From positions 1-64,000 of the forward strand of contig NZ_JADMKU010000009.1 in the NCBI RefSeq assembly GCF_018219815.1: DNA of 64,000 bases. The letters are read 5' to 3'. Position numbers and translations under genes: made by a program. Positions within the stretch are counted from its first letter, which is position 1, and each line of letters begins with the position of its first letter. This DNA comes from Thalassovita aquimarina. GTDB lineage: Bacteria; Pseudomonadota; Alphaproteobacteria; Rhodobacterales; Rhodobacteraceae. Of this stretch, positions 24,378 through 34,395 are shown piece by piece. The notes beneath the pieces are model-generated. The model saw nothing but the letters and a program-made list of their open reading frames with translations. It was not told the origin of the DNA and searched no databases.

Positions 24378-26573
24378 ATGTCATATGACAAGGATATCAT
24401 GGCACAAGGATGCGAACCGGTTCAGGGCGACCGGATGGACGGGCGCTTGCGCGGCGTCCTGATCAAGCTGAGCCTCGCCGGGGGGCTCGCCGTTGCTGCG
24501 CTGTTCCTGATTTTCCATATAGTTCAATACGTTGCCGCAGGGTCGCAAGAGATTAGCAAGGCGACCCTGTCGCTGGAACTGCTGCAGGACATCGAGAATT
24601 CGGTGGTCACGACGATGGTGCCCCGGGGGCGCGAAACCGGGCCCGCGGTGCCGCTCGCCAAGGTGGAAGAGGACGTTCTGGCGCGGTTCACGGAATTGCG
24701 CGGATTGAACCCGCAGGACGGATCTGCCGCGCTGGCCACGTTGCAGGGCGTGACGATGGGGCTGTTGAACGCGGTCCACGCCATGATCGAGGCACGGCCG
24801 AACGGGGCGCTTCTCGAGGCGGTGGCGCCACAGCGGGCCGCGTTCGGGACGGCGTTGCAGGAAGCGACCTCGGAACAGCAGCAGATTGCGCAGGAAGGGC
24901 TGTCCGGGCTGGTCAAGCAGACCCGGTTCACCGTCTTTGCCATCGTGTTCGTGTTGGCGGCGACGGTGTTTTTGCTGACCACGGTTCTGGTGACCGGGTT
25001 CAAGGATATGAAGCGCCGTGAGGAGGTTGAACGGGAATTGCGCGCGGCGGTGCAGAAGGCGAACGAGGCCAGCCTGGCGAAATCCGCGTTCCTGGCCACG
25101 GTGACCCACGAATTGCGTACGCCGCTGAACGCGATCCTCGGCTATTCCGAGTTGCTGAACGACGAACCGCTTGGCAAGGACCAGAAAAAACAGGTGTCAC
25201 GCCTGAGTGTTGCGGGGCAGACGCTGAGCCGCATCGTCGATGACGTCCTTGATCTGTCGCGGATCGAGGCCGGTGCGATGGAAATGCGCGATGAAACCTT
25301 TTGCCCGCGCGAACTGGTCAAGGAAGCGATCGATCTGGTTTCGGTCGATGCCTGCGCCAAGGGCCTGGTCCTGAGCTCCGAAGTCGCGCAAGACGTTCCG
25401 AAACTTCTGCGTGGCGACCCGCTGCGCCTGTCGCAGGTCTTGCTGAACCTGCTGAACAACGCCATCAAGTTCACCCCCGAGGGCTTCGTCACGCTGCGGA
25501 TGACCGCCAGGATGGCCGCAGGCGATGTTTCGCAACTGCGGGTGGAGGTGCAGGACAGCGGCATCGGCATTTCGATCGCCGATCAGGATCACCTGTTCCA
25601 ACGCTTTTCCCAGATGGAAAACGGTGTCAGCGAATACCAGGGCGGCAGTGGGCTTGGCCTGTCGATTTCGCAAGGGCTGATCGAACAGATGGGCGGCAGG
25701 ATCAGCGTTTTCAGCCGTCAGGGCGAAGGCACGATCTTCTGGTTTCATGTCGAACTTCCGGTTGTCGAAAGCGACACCGCAGACGAACCGCCGGCGGCGG
25801 CTGGCGACGACCCGCAACCGCCGTTGCGCGATGTGTTGGGCAAGGTGATTCTGATCGATGACAGCGATGATACCGCCGACCTGCTGCAACGTATCCTGCA
25901 GCGCGAAGGGGTGGCGCTTTTCGCGGTTCCCGACACGGTCAGATCGCTGGAAAATGTGGTCGAACACGCGCCCGACGTCATTCTTTGCGACATGCAGATG
26001 CCCAATATCAGCGGCGATGAGTTGATACGCTGCATCCGGGCGCTGCCCAAGCCTTTCGGCGATACGCCGATCATCGCCTTTTCCGCGACGACGATGAAAT
26101 CCGATATAGAAGACATGCTGATGGCCGGCGCGGACGGGTTCCTGGCCAAGCCGTTCAAGGCAAGCGATGTTACCAGCGCGATCGCGGCGGTCGTGTCCAG
26201 TCGCGCGGTAGCGGTTGATGTCGAAGAGGCGCCGAAAATGCGCGTTGCAGAAACCCCCGATGAACTTGACGACATCGTTGACCTCATGGGGCCCGATTGG
26301 GCACTGAAATATGTCGAGCGGCTGTCGGATCGGTTGGAGCGGTATTTCGAAGGCATCGGCGACAAGTCGGAACAGATCGGTCTGGCCCACAGCGTGGTGT
26401 CCGAGGCCGGCCAGCTTGGCATGCGAGATCTGGCCTGGGCCGCGTCTTCGCTGGAACAGGCGCTGCGCGCGGACGGGCGAACGCTGCGCGAAGAGGCCAA
26501 GTTCCGCACCGAGGCGCGCCAGTTCCTGTCGCGGCTGCCGCTTTACACCTCACATATCCGTCAGGCGCAATAA
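24378..26573 (+). CDS. Membrane hybrid histidine kinase with receiver and Hpt-like tail
   Basis: A 731-aa sensor kinase. Two membrane helices (about residues 28-52 and 175-198) enclose a periplasmic sensor of about 120 aa with no recognised fold. HisKA follows, with phospho-His near residue 244 in THELRTPLNAILGYSELL; HATPase boxes are NLLNNAIKFTPEG, DSGIGIS and GGSGLGLSIS. A receiver spans about 488-600 (VILIDDSDDTADLL, acceptor Asp in ILCDMQMPN, FLAKPFK). The C terminus has AHSVVSEAGQLGMRDLAWAA, which looks like an Hpt domain, so a full His-Asp-His relay to the preceding LuxR regulator is plausible. Start ATG 24378 follows GAGGTATCC weakly. Confidence 0.9.
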   Translation: MSYDKDIMAQGCEPVQGDRMDGRLRGVLIKLSLAGGLAVAALFLIFHIVQYVAAGSQEISKATLSLELLQDIENSVVTTMVPRGRETGPAVPLAKVEEDVLARFTELRGLNPQDGSAALATLQGVTMGLLNAVHAMIEARPNGALLEAVAPQRAAFGTALQEATSEQQQIAQEGLSGLVKQTRFTVFAIVFVLAATVFLLTTVLVTGFKDMKRREEVERELRAAVQKANEASLAKSAFLATVTHELRTPLNAILGYSELLNDEPLGKDQKKQVSRLSVAGQTLSRIVDDVLDLSRIEAGAMEMRDETFCPRELVKEAIDLVSVDACAKGLVLSSEVAQDVPKLLRGDPLRLSQVLLNLLNNAIKFTPEGFVTLRMTARMAAGDVSQLRVEVQDSGIGISIADQDHLFQRFSQMENGVSEYQGGSGLGLSISQGLIEQMGGRISVFSRQGEGTIFWFHVELPVVESDTADEPPAAAGDDPQPPLRDVLGKVILIDDSDDTADLLQRILQREGVALFAVPDTVRSLENVVEHAPDVILCDMQMPNISGDELIRCIRALPKPFGDTPIIAFSATTMKSDIEDMLMAGADGFLAKPFKASDVTSAIAAVVSSRAVAVDVEEAPKMRVAETPDELDDIVDLMGPDWALKYVERLSDRLERYFEGIGDKSEQIGLAHSVVSEAGQLGMRDLAWAASSLEQALRADGRTLREEAKFRTEARQFLSRLPLYTSHIRQAQ

Positions 26574-26733
26574 CGTCCCGGCGGATGGTGGCTTGCTGCA
26601 CCGCCCGGATCACCCCGGGCGCTGCCCTTGTCCCTTTGCAGCGTGGCGGCAGGACGACGGATTCGAGGATTTTGCTCGGGATTGGTTCCCGGCCCGCGCA
26701 AAACCGCGCGCCGCGCCATGCCACGGGCCGTCG

Positions 26734-27573
26734 TCAGGTTCGCAGGTTTTTCTGTGCGCGGCGCGTCAGCATGTTGCGCCGCAGGAAGGCGAGGATGAAA
26801 AATCCGGTCAGGATCAGGATGATCGTGGGGGCAGGGGCGCTGTCGATGAAAAAGCTCAGATAGGTGCCGCCCAGCATCGCGGCCATGCAGACCGCAACCG
26901 CCACCGCCATCATCGCGCCGAACCGGCGCACGGTCAGGAACGCGATGGCGCCCGGTGCGATCAGCAGCCCGATGGCCAGGATCAGACCGGTCGCGGTCAG
27001 CGTCGCCACGATGGTCAGCGACAGCATCGTCAGCAGCCCGTAATGCAGCAACCCGACCCGCAATCCCGACACCTGCGCCTGCGCCGGGTCGAAGGCGTGC
27101 AGCATCAGCGCCTTCCAGTTGACCAGCAGCAGCACGGCAACGACCAGCGAAATGATCCCAGCGGTCCACAGGTCGCCCGGTCCGACGCCCAGCATGTTGC
27201 CGAACAGGATGTGATCGAGATGCGCGTTGGTTTCGATCGAGGTGTAGAGGATGATGCCGATGCCGAACATGCCGGAAAACACCACGCCCATCACCGTGTC
27301 CTGCTTCACCCGACTGTTTTCGGACAGGTATCCGGTCGACAGGGCGCAGACCATGCCGGCGCCAAATGCCCCGACGATCAGCGGGATGCCGGCGATATAG
27401 GCCAGCACGATCCCGGGCAGAACCGCGTGGGAAATCGCGTCGCCCATCAGCGCCCAGCCTTTGAGCACCAGAAAACAGGACAGAAGCGCGGTCGGTACCG
27501 CCACCATCGCGGCGATCCAGAACGCGTTCTGCATGAACGGGAACTGCAGCGGGAAAAGCAGTGTGTCGATCAT
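26734..27573 (-). CDS. sitD: Metal ABC transporter permease (second permease)
   Basis: ZnuB/MntB-type permease, 279 aa with about eight hydrophobic segments. Family signatures: WALMGDAISHAVLPGIVLAY near the N terminus and TATGLILAIGLLIAPGAIAF towards the C terminus. It forms a heterodimeric channel with the permease encoded just upstream (3 bp gap). A system with two different permeases is the SitABCD/MntABCD layout rather than ZnuABC. Last gene of the operon; the 160 bp after it hold only a weak GC hairpin at 26602-26621. Confidence 0.9.
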   Translation of the reverse strand: MIDTLLFPLQFPFMQNAFWIAAMVAVPTALLSCFLVLKGWALMGDAISHAVLPGIVLAYIAGIPLIVGAFGAGMVCALSTGYLSENSRVKQDTVMGVVFSGMFGIGIILYTSIETNAHLDHILFGNMLGVGPGDLWTAGIISLVVAVLLLVNWKALMLHAFDPAQAQVSGLRVGLLHYGLLTMLSLTIVATLTATGLILAIGLLIAPGAIAFLTVRRFGAMMAVAVAVCMAAMLGGTYLSFFIDSAPAPTIILILTGFFILAFLRRNMLTRRAQKNLRT

Positions 27574-27576
27574 GGC

Positions 27577-28431
27577 CTAGGCCCTTTCCAATGCGGCGCG
27601 CGCCTTGGCCCGGGCGGCCAGCAGCCCGTGTTTCGGGGCGAAGACGAAGGCGGCGAGGAACAGCAGCGTCTGCAGGGTGACGATCACGCCGCCTGTCGCC
27701 CCGTCGAGGAAGTAACTGGCATAGGCGCCGATGAAACCGCTCAGCACACCAATGGAAATCGAAACCAGGATCAGCCGCGGGAACCGGTCGCACAGAAGGT
27801 AGGCGGTGGCCCCCGGCGTCACCACCATCGCGATGACCAGGAAGGCGCCCACCGTCTGCATCGCGGCCACCACGCAGGCCGACAACAGGGTGAAGAACAC
27901 CGCCTTCAGCAGCCCGGTCTTCAGCCCCATCGACCTTGCGTGGTTTTCATCGAAGAAGGTGACCATCAGGTCCTTCCACTTCAGCGTCAGAACCGCGAGC
28001 GAGATGAACCCGATGAGCGCCAGCTGCAGCGTGTCCTCGGGGGTGATCGCAAGGATGTTGCCCATGGTGATCGTCTGCACGCTGATCGAGGTCGGGTTGA
28101 TCGACACCAGAAACAGCCCAAGCCCGAAGAAGGAGGTGAAGATCAGCCCGATGATCACGTCGATCTTCAGTCCCGACCGGTCCGACAGGAACAGCATCGA
28201 TCCAGCCGCCAGCCCGCCGGCGATGAAAGCGCCAAGCGCGAAGGGCAGGCCAAGTGCATAGGCGCCGACCACGCCCGGCACCACCGAATGGCTGAGAGCG
28301 TCGCCGATCAGCGACCAGCCTTTCAGCATCAGGTAGGCCGACAGGAAGGCGCAGACCCCGCCGACCAGCGCGGACACCCACATCGCGTTGGTCATGTAGC
28401 CATAGCCGAACGGTTCCAGCAGCAGGCTCAT
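27577..28431 (-). CDS. sitC: Metal ABC transporter permease (first permease)
   Basis: ZnuB/MntB-type permease, 284 aa. Signatures: [20 protein letters not shown] and [20 protein letters not shown]. Its ATG overlaps the ATPase stop in ATGA (28428-28431). Paralogous to the next gene by the shared GDA-SH-V-PG motif, indicating an old duplication to make a heterodimer. C-terminal tail is basic and short. Confidence 0.91.
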   Translation of the reverse strand: MSLLLEPFGYGYMTNAMWVSALVGGVCAFLSAYLMLKGWSLIGDALSHSVVPGVVGAYALGLPFALGAFIAGGLAAGSMLFLSDRSGLKIDVIIGLIFTSFFGLGLFLVSINPTSISVQTITMGNILAITPEDTLQLALIGFISLAVLTLKWKDLMVTFFDENHARSMGLKTGLLKAVFFTLLSACVVAAMQTVGAFLVIAMVVTPGATAYLLCDRFPRLILVSISIGVLSGFIGAYASYFLDGATGGVIVTLQTLLFLAAFVFAPKHGLLAARAKARAALERA

Positions 28432-29336
28432 TTGTTCTTCTCCCGTGCACGGGTGTCGTTTCCGTATTGCACGAAGGGCCGCTCATCATCGGTCAGGATG
28501 CGGACCTGCCGCGGATCGTCATCGTCGTGCAGGTCGTGGCCGCCAAGGGTGAATTGCCGCAAAACACCGCCGAAGGCTTGTTTCAGGTTCGACGGCGTGA
28601 AGGTCGTTTCGGTCGGCCCGTAAGCCAGCACGGTCTGTTTCACCAGAACGGTTCGGTCGCAGAATTCCGGTACCGAACCGAGGTTGTGGGTCGATACCAG
28701 CATCACCCGGCCTTCTTCGCGCAGGTCGCGCAAAAGGGCGATGATCTGTTCCTCGGTCTTCACGTCGACCCCGGTGAACGGTTCGTCGAGCAGGATTACC
28801 CGGCCTTCCTGCGCCAACGCGCGGGCGAGGAAGACGCGCTTGCGCTGGCCGCCCGACAACTCGCCGATCTGGCGGTGGCGGAATTCGGTCATGTTGACCC
28901 GCGCCAGCGCCTGGTCCACCGCGTCGCGGTCGCGCTGCGCCGGGCGGCGCAGCAATCCCATATGGCCATAGCGGCCCATCATCACCACGTCCTCGACCAG
29001 CACCGGGAAGGTCCAGTCGACCTCTTCCGATTGCGGCACGTAGGCGACGAGGTTTTCCTTCAGCGCCTGCTTCACCGTGCGCCCCAGCAGCCGGATATCC
29101 CCCCGAGCGACCGGCACGAAGCCCATGATCGCCTTGAACAGGGTGGATTTGCCTGCGCCGTTGATGCCGACCAGCGCGGTGACGGTGCCACGCGGTATCT
29201 CGAAACTGGCGTCAAGCAGCGCGGTATGCCCGTTGCGGTAAGTCACCGTGACGTCGGAGGCATAGATCCCGCCCGCGGGGCCGTTTTCGGCGATGCGGGC
29301 GTCCAGGGGCTGACTGTCTGTCATGGTGTCTTGCAT
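28428..29336 (-). CDS. sitB: Metal ABC transporter ATP-binding protein
   Basis: ATPase of the metal importer, 302 aa. Walker [16 protein letters not shown]-loop [13 protein letters not shown] (the Mn/Zn-type spacing), signature [16 protein letters not shown], Walker [11 protein letters not shown], and switch His in VSTHNLGSV. After the ATPase core there is a 40-residue acidic/His tail ([14 protein letters not shown]) that could bind metal, although this is inference. ATG 29336 is preferred to a TTG two codons earlier. Confidence 0.92.
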   Translation of the reverse strand: MQDTMTDSQPLDARIAENGPAGGIYASDVTVTYRNGHTALLDASFEIPRGTVTALVGINGAGKSTLFKAIMGFVPVARGDIRLLGRTVKQALKENLVAYVPQSEEVDWTFPVLVEDVVMMGRYGHMGLLRRPAQRDRDAVDQALARVNMTEFRHRQIGELSGGQRKRVFLARALAQEGRVILLDEPFTGVDVKTEEQIIALLRDLREEGRVMLVSTHNLGSVPEFCDRTVLVKQTVLAYGPTETTFTPSNLKQAFGGVLRQFTLGGHDLHDDDDPRQVRILTDDERPFVQYGNDTRAREKNK

Positions 29337-29345
29337 GTTCAAGGC

Positions 29346-30242
29346 CTAGTTTTCACTGCCGGTCAGGCCGGTGACGATGGTTTCCGAGGTGACGCGCAAC
29401 AGGTCCAGATAGGTCGGGACCGGTCCGTCGGGGTCGGACAGGCTGTCGACATAGAGTACCCCACCATAGGCCGATCCGGTTTCGCGCGCGACTTGCTTGG
29501 CGGGGGCGGTGTTGACCGTGCTTTCGCAGAATACCGCCGGGACCTCATGCGCGCGCACCCCGTCGATCACCGCGCGGACCTGCTGTGGCGTGCCGGTCTG
29601 ATCGGCATTCATCGGCCAGAGATACAATTCGTTCAACCCGAAATCGCGCGCCAGGTAGCTGAAGGCGCCTTCGCAGGTGACCAGCCAACGTTTACCGTCC
29701 GGGATCTCGGAAATCCTGGCGCGCAGCGGTTCCAGCGTCGCGCGCAGCCGGTCCTTGTAGGCGGTCGCATTGGCCCGGTAGGTGTCGGCATTGTCCGGGT
29801 CGTGGGTGGCGAAGGCCGCCGCGATGTTGTCGATATAGACGATGGCATTGTCCAGGCCCATCCAGGCATGCGGGTTGGGTTTGCCTTCGTATTCGCCCTT
29901 GGCGATCGAAATCGGGTCGATCCCGTCGCTCAGCGTGGCCGAGGGGACATCGCCCAGATTGCGCAGGAACTGTTCGAACCACAGTTCCAGGTTCAGCCCG
30001 TTCCACAGGATCAGGTCGGCGTCATGGGCGCGCACGATATCGCGCGGGGTCGGTTCATAGCCGTGGATTTCCGCCCCGGGCTTGGTGACGGACACCACCT
30101 CGGCCGCGTCGCCGGCCACGTTCTGCGCCATGTCGGCCAGAACGGTGAAGGTGGTCACGACCTTCATCTGGTCGCCCAGGGCGGGTGCGGCCAGCAGTGC
30201 GCAGACAGCGGTGGCGAGGCTTCGCTTGGTGAAAGGGGGCAT
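29346..30242 (-). CDS. sitA: Metal ABC transporter substrate-binding protein
   Basis: Cluster A-I (ZnuA/SitA) periplasmic binding protein, 298 aa, with a signal peptide (ATAVCALLAAPALGDQ). Metal ligands expected from the family are seen in EIHGYEPTPRD, NPHAWMGLDN and later ICSV-type positions (VTCEGAFSYLARD, VFCESTVN). There is no His-rich loop between the domains, which argues for Mn or Fe rather than Zn. First gene of sitABCD. A Fur-family palindrome lies 46 bp upstream of the start codon. Confidence 0.9.
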   Translation of the reverse strand: MPPFTKRSLATAVCALLAAPALGDQMKVVTTFTVLADMAQNVAGDAAEVVSVTKPGAEIHGYEPTPRDIVRAHDADLILWNGLNLELWFEQFLRNLGDVPSATLSDGIDPISIAKGEYEGKPNPHAWMGLDNAIVYIDNIAAAFATHDPDNADTYRANATAYKDRLRATLEPLRARISEIPDGKRWLVTCEGAFSYLARDFGLNELYLWPMNADQTGTPQQVRAVIDGVRAHEVPAVFCESTVNTAPAKQVARETGSAYGGVLYVDSLSDPDGPVPTYLDLLRVTSETIVTGLTGSEN

Positions 30243-30287
30243 TGCGTCGGTCCTTTGGTCCTGTGCTCGAATCTTTGATAATGAAAA

Positions 30288-30302
30288 TGAGAACTATTCT
30301 CA
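30288..30302. promoter_or_regulatory. Fur-family operator (Fur/Mur box) before sitABCD
   Basis: TGAGAAC-T-ATTCTCA, a 7-1-7 inverted repeat with six matching pairs out of seven, embedded in AT-rich DNA (GATAATGAAAATGAGAA). It resembles the Fur consensus and lies 46 bp upstream of sitA. In alphaproteobacteria Fur-like proteins at sit promoters often respond to manganese (Mur), so Mn repression is likely. It is also upstream of metH on the other strand. Confidence 0.65.
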
Positions 30303-30420
30303 ATAAGAAAGATAACTGAATTCGCCTCATGTAAATGATGATGATTATGAGTTTGTTTCGGGGTTCGTGCTCGCATAGATAACCCTCAACTCTCTTGGCC
30401 AAAGAAATGTGATCCCTGAC

Positions 30421-33400
30421 ATGTCTTCCCAACTCCGCCGCTCGCCGGCTTTCGACCTTATTCAAACTGCTGCCCGTGACCGCATCCTCGTTCTTGACGG
30501 GGCGATGGGCACCCAGATCCAGAAACTCGGACTGGGAGAGGACGATTTCACCGGTCACGGCGCCGGCTGCGCCTGCCATATCCATTCGGATCATCCGCAG
30601 AAGGGCAATAACGACCTTCTCAACCTGACCCGGCCCGAAGTGATCGAGGAAATCCATTTCCAATACGCGATGGCGGGGGCGGATATCGCGGAAACCAACA
30701 CCTTTTCCTCGACCACCATCGCGCAGGCCGATTACGCGCTGCAGGACAAGGTCGATGACCTGAACTTCCACGGAGCGCGGCTGGCCCGCGCCGCGATGGA
30801 CCGGGCCGAGGCGGCGGATGGCCGCAAACGTTTCGTTGCCGGCGCGATGGGGCCCACCAACCGCACCGCGTCGATCAGCCCGGACGTGAACAATCCCGGC
30901 TACCGCGCCGTGACCTTCGACGACCTGCGCGCGGCCTACGCACAGCAGGCGCGTGCGTTGATCCGGGGCGGGGCGGATATTCTGCTGATCGAGACGATCT
31001 TCGATACGCTGAACGCCAAGGCGGCGATCTTCGCCTGCGAAGAGGTGTTCGCGGAAAACGGCGAACGGCTGCCGGTGATGATCTCGGGCACCATCACCGA
31101 CCTGTCGGGCCGGACGCTTTCGGGCCAGACGCCGACCGCCTTCTGGCATTCGGTGCGTCACGCCGCGCCGCTGACCGTGGGTCTGAACTGTGCCCTGGGG
31201 GCCGAAGCGATGCGGGCGCATATCGCGGAATTGTCGGGCGCCGCCGACACGATGATCTGCGCCTATCCCAATGCGGGTCTGCCCAACGAGATGGGCGAAT
31301 ATGACGAAAGCCCCGAATACATGGCCGAACAGATCGCCGGTTTCGCCCGCGAGGGGCTGGTCAATATCGTCGGCGGCTGCTGCGGATCGACCTATGACCA
31401 TATCCGCGCAATTGCCGAGGCGATGAACGGGCTGGCCCCGCGCAAGGTGCCCGACATCGCGCCCAAGATGCGGCTCTCGGGGCTGGAGCCGTTCACGCTG
31501 ACCGACGACATTCCCTTCGTCAACGTGGGCGAACGCACCAACGTCACCGGTTCGGCCCGGTTCCGCAAACTGATCACCAACGGCGATTATGCCGCGGCGC
31601 TGGACGTCGCCCGCAACCAGGTCGAAAACGGCGCCCAGATCATCGACGTGAACATGGATGAGGGGCTGATCGATTCCAAGCAGGCGATGGTGGATTTCCT
31701 CAACCTGATCGCCTCGGAACCCGATATCGCCCGTGTCCCGATCATGATCGACAGTTCCAAGTGGGACGTGATCGAGGCCGGCCTGCAATGCGTGCAGGGC
31801 AAGTCGGTGGTCAATTCGATCTCGATGAAGGAAGGCGAAGAGGCGTTCCTGAAACAAGCGCAGCTATGCCGGGCCTATGGCGCGGCCGTGGTCGTCATGG
31901 CTTTCGACGAGGAAGGCCAGGCCGATACCGAGGACCGCAAGGTCGAAATCTGTACCCGCGCCTACAAGCTGCTGACCGAAGAGGTGGGCTTCCCGCCCGA
32001 GGACATCATCTTCGACCCGAACGTGTTCGCCGTCGCCACCGGCATCGAGGAACACGACAATTACGGCGTCGATTTCATCGAGGCCGCGCGCCGCATCACC
32101 ACGGACCTGCCGCATGTGCACGTATCGGGCGGGGTGTCGAACCTGTCGTTTTCGTTCCGCGGCAACGAACCGGTGCGCGAAGCGATGCACGCGGTGTTCC
32201 TTTACCACGGCATTCAGGCCGGGATGGACATGGGCATCGTCAATGCCGGCCAGTTGGCCGTCTATGACCAGATCGACCCGGAACTGCGTAACGCCTGCGA
32301 AGACGTGGTGCTGAACCGCAGCCCCGACGCCACCGAACGGATGCTGGAGATCGCCGAGAAATATCGCGGGCAGGGCGGGGCGAAAGGCGTCGAGAAGGAC
32401 ATGAGCTGGCGCGAATGGCCGGTCGAAAAGCGGCTGGAACACGCGCTGGTCAACGGCATCACCGAGTTCATCGAGGAAGATACCGAGGAAGCGCGCCAGG
32501 CCGCGGAAAAACCGCTGCACGTGATCGAAGGGCCGCTGATGGCGGGGATGAACGTGGTCGGTGACCTGTTCGGATCGGGCAAGATGTTCCTGCCGCAGGT
32601 GGTGAAATCGGCCCGAGTGATGAAGCAGGCGGTGGCGGTTCTGTTGCCCTATCTCGAGGCGGAAAAGGACGGTTCGGCGAAAAGCGCGGGCAAGATCCTG
32701 ATGGCCACGGTGAAGGGCGATGTGCACGATATCGGCAAGAACATCGTCGGCGTTGTCCTGGCCTGCAACAATTACGAAATCATCGACCTGGGCGTGATGG
32801 TGCCGGCGGAAAAGATCCTCGCCACCGCCAAGGAAGAAGGGGTCGACGTGATCGGCTTGTCGGGGCTGATTACCCCGTCCCTGGACGAAATGGTCCACGT
32901 GGCCAGCGAAATGGAGCGGCTCGACATGGACCTGCCGCTGCTGATTGGTGGCGCGACCACGTCGAAGGTGCATACGGCGGTTAAGATCCATCCCAACTAC
33001 CACAAGGGGCAATCGGTCTACGTCACCGATGCATCGCGCGCGGTGGGGGTGGTGTCGTCGCTGTTGTCATCCGATCAAAAGCCCGGTTTCGTCGCCGATA
33101 TCCGCGAGGAATACGCGAAAGTGGCGGAAAAACACGCCCGGGCGGAGCTCGCCAAGAAACGCATTTCGGTAGCCGAGGCGCGCGCCAACGCGCTGCAGAT
33201 CGATTGGGGCGCTTACAAACCTGTCGCGCCCTCCTTCCTGGGCACCAAGGTGTTCGACGGCTGGGACCTGGCCGAACTGGCGCGCTATATCGACTGGACC
33301 CCGTTCTTCCAGAGCTGGGAAATGAAAGGCGTCTATCCGAAGATCCTCGAGGACGAAAAGCAGGGCGAGGCGGCGCGGCAGCTCTTTGCCGACGCGCAGG

Positions 33401-34161
33401 ACATGCTGAAGCGGATCATCGACGAAAACTGGTTCCACCCGCGCGCCGTGGTGGGCTTCTGGCCGGCCAATGCGGTGGGCGACGATATCCGCCTTTTCAC
33501 CGACGAAAGCCGGGGCGAGGAACTGGCGACCCTGCACACGCTGCGCCAGCAATCGGCGAAGCGCGCCGGGCGGCCTAACGTGGCGCTGGCAGATTTCGTC
33601 GGCCCCGAAGGCGTGGCCGATCATGTCGGCGGTTTCGTGGTGACGACGGGGGCCGAAGAGGAACAGATCGCCAAGGCTTTTGAGGGTAAGAACGACGATT
33701 ACAGCTCCATCATGGTCAAGGCGCTGGCCGATCGCTTCGCCGAAGCCCTTGCCGAGCGGATGCATGAATATGTCCGCAAGGAACTGTGGGCCTATGCCCC
33801 GGACGAGGCGCTGTCGAACGCGGAACTGATCCGCGAATTCTATGACGGCATCCGCCCTGCGCCGGGCTATCCGGCGCAACCGGACCATACAGAAAAAACA
33901 ACGCTTTTCAATTTGCTGGATGCCGAAGCTGCGACAGGGGTCGAACTGACCGACAGCTTCGCGATGTGGCCCGGTGCATCCGTTTCCGGGCTCTATATCG
34001 CCCATCCCGAAGCGTATTACTTCGGCGTTGCCAAGGTCGAGCGCGACCAGGTCGAAGACTACGCCGCCCGCAAGGGAATGCGCGTGGAAGAGGTCGAGCG
34101 CTGGCTTGGTCCGGTGCTGAATTACCGGCCTTCCGACATCAAGACAGTGGCGGCAGAGTAA
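30421..34161 (+). CDS. metH: Cobalamin-dependent methionine synthase
   Basis: MetH, 1246 aa, transfers a methyl group from methyltetrahydrofolate to homocysteine via methylcobalamin. All four modules are present: homocysteine domain 1-340 ([10 protein letters not shown], zinc Cys in GLNC and GGCCGST), pterin domain 370-630 ([15 protein letters not shown]), B12 domain with His ligand in [18 protein letters not shown] near residue 766, and activation domain 910-1240 ([22 protein letters not shown]). ATG 30421 is preferred; a GTG at 30409 is possible. No riboswitch fold was recognised in its 118-bp leader. A hairpin (34168-34190) lies just downstream. Confidence 0.97.
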   Translation: MSSQLRRSPAFDLIQTAARDRILVLDGAMGTQIQKLGLGEDDFTGHGAGCACHIHSDHPQKGNNDLLNLTRPEVIEEIHFQYAMAGADIAETNTFSSTTIAQADYALQDKVDDLNFHGARLARAAMDRAEAADGRKRFVAGAMGPTNRTASISPDVNNPGYRAVTFDDLRAAYAQQARALIRGGADILLIETIFDTLNAKAAIFACEEVFAENGERLPVMISGTITDLSGRTLSGQTPTAFWHSVRHAAPLTVGLNCALGAEAMRAHIAELSGAADTMICAYPNAGLPNEMGEYDESPEYMAEQIAGFAREGLVNIVGGCCGSTYDHIRAIAEAMNGLAPRKVPDIAPKMRLSGLEPFTLTDDIPFVNVGERTNVTGSARFRKLITNGDYAAALDVARNQVENGAQIIDVNMDEGLIDSKQAMVDFLNLIASEPDIARVPIMIDSSKWDVIEAGLQCVQGKSVVNSISMKEGEEAFLKQAQLCRAYGAAVVVMAFDEEGQADTEDRKVEICTRAYKLLTEEVGFPPEDIIFDPNVFAVATGIEEHDNYGVDFIEAARRITTDLPHVHVSGGVSNLSFSFRGNEPVREAMHAVFLYHGIQAGMDMGIVNAGQLAVYDQIDPELRNACEDVVLNRSPDATERMLEIAEKYRGQGGAKGVEKDMSWREWPVEKRLEHALVNGITEFIEEDTEEARQAAEKPLHVIEGPLMAGMNVVGDLFGSGKMFLPQVVKSARVMKQAVAVLLPYLEAEKDGSAKSAGKILMATVKGDVHDIGKNIVGVVLACNNYEIIDLGVMVPAEKILATAKEEGVDVIGLSGLITPSLDEMVHVASEMERLDMDLPLLIGGATTSKVHTAVKIHPNYHKGQSVYVTDASRAVGVVSSLLSSDQKPGFVADIREEYAKVAEKHARAELAKKRISVAEARANALQIDWGAYKPVAPSFLGTKVFDGWDLAELARYIDWTPFFQSWEMKGVYPKILEDEKQGEAARQLFADAQDMLKRIIDENWFHPRAVVGFWPANAVGDDIRLFTDESRGEELATLHTLRQQSAKRAGRPNVALADFVGPEGVADHVGGFVVTTGAEEEQIAKAFEGKNDDYSSIMVKALADRFAEALAERMHEYVRKELWAYAPDEALSNAELIREFYDGIRPAPGYPAQPDHTEKTTLFNLLDAEAATGVELTDSFAMWPGASVSGLYIAHPEAYYFGVAKVERDQVEDYAARKGMRVEEVERWLGPVLNYRPSDIKTVAAE

Positions 34162-34167
34162 TGGTGC

Positions 34168-34190
34168 GGGCGGGGCAGGAAGGCCCGCCC
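34168..34190 (+). terminator. Hairpin after metH
   Basis: GGGCGGG (34168-34174), a 9-nt loop, CCCGCCC (34184-34190), starting 6 bp after the metH stop codon. Stem is strong but there is no T run, so it may stabilise the 3' end rather than terminate. Confidence 0.45.
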
Positions 34191-34272
34191 GTCGCCACGC
34201 TGGGGCACTCGTTTCGGTTGCTTAAATTTTGGGCGAACGCGCGGATGCGACGAAATGGAATATGAATTTGGT

Positions 34273-34302
34273 TTGACAATCCGCGCAAAAATCGTTCTTT
34301 AA
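34273..34302 (+). promoter_or_regulatory. Promoter of the amide operon
   Basis: Perfect -35 TTGACA (34273-34278) with a weaker -10 CTTTAA (34297-34302) at 18 bases. Transcription would begin near 34309, just before two hairpins in the leader, as expected for a promoter controlled by antitermination. Confidence 0.5.
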
Positions 34303-34312
34303 GAATACAAAC

Positions 34313-34379
34313 GGCGGCCTTGGTCCGCCACAGGCAATCGCGCCCCGCTCACCCGGATACCGGGTGTCGGGGCTTTTTT
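34313..34379 (+). promoter_or_regulatory. Leader with hairpin and attenuator-like terminator before amiC
   Basis: The leader contains a first hairpin, GGCGG (34313-34317) and CCGCC (34325-34329) around a 7-nt loop, then an intrinsic terminator: GCCCCG (34342-34347) pairs with CGGGGC (34368-34373), with inner stem CACCCGG-ATA-CCGGGTG (34350-34366), followed by TTTTTT (34374-34379). The terminator ends 16 bp before the amiC start codon, so it would block the whole operon unless relieved. The operon's own ANTAR protein AmiR is the obvious antiterminator. The loops do not match the ANTAR hexaloop consensus exactly. Confidence 0.65.
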
Positions 34380-34395
34380 CGTTTGGCGGGACGTC

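Noticed and set aside
26311-30278. Long plus-strand frames opposite the metal transporter (770 and 603 codons)
   Set aside because: Antisense shadows of sitABCD and part of the upstream kinase gene; low-complexity His/Gln/Arg/Asp composition and no conserved segments.
30303-30420. Riboswitch (SAM, SAH or cobalamin) in front of metH
   Set aside because: The leader is short and AT-rich with no cobalamin box or SAM-II/SAM-SAH-like core that I could recognise.
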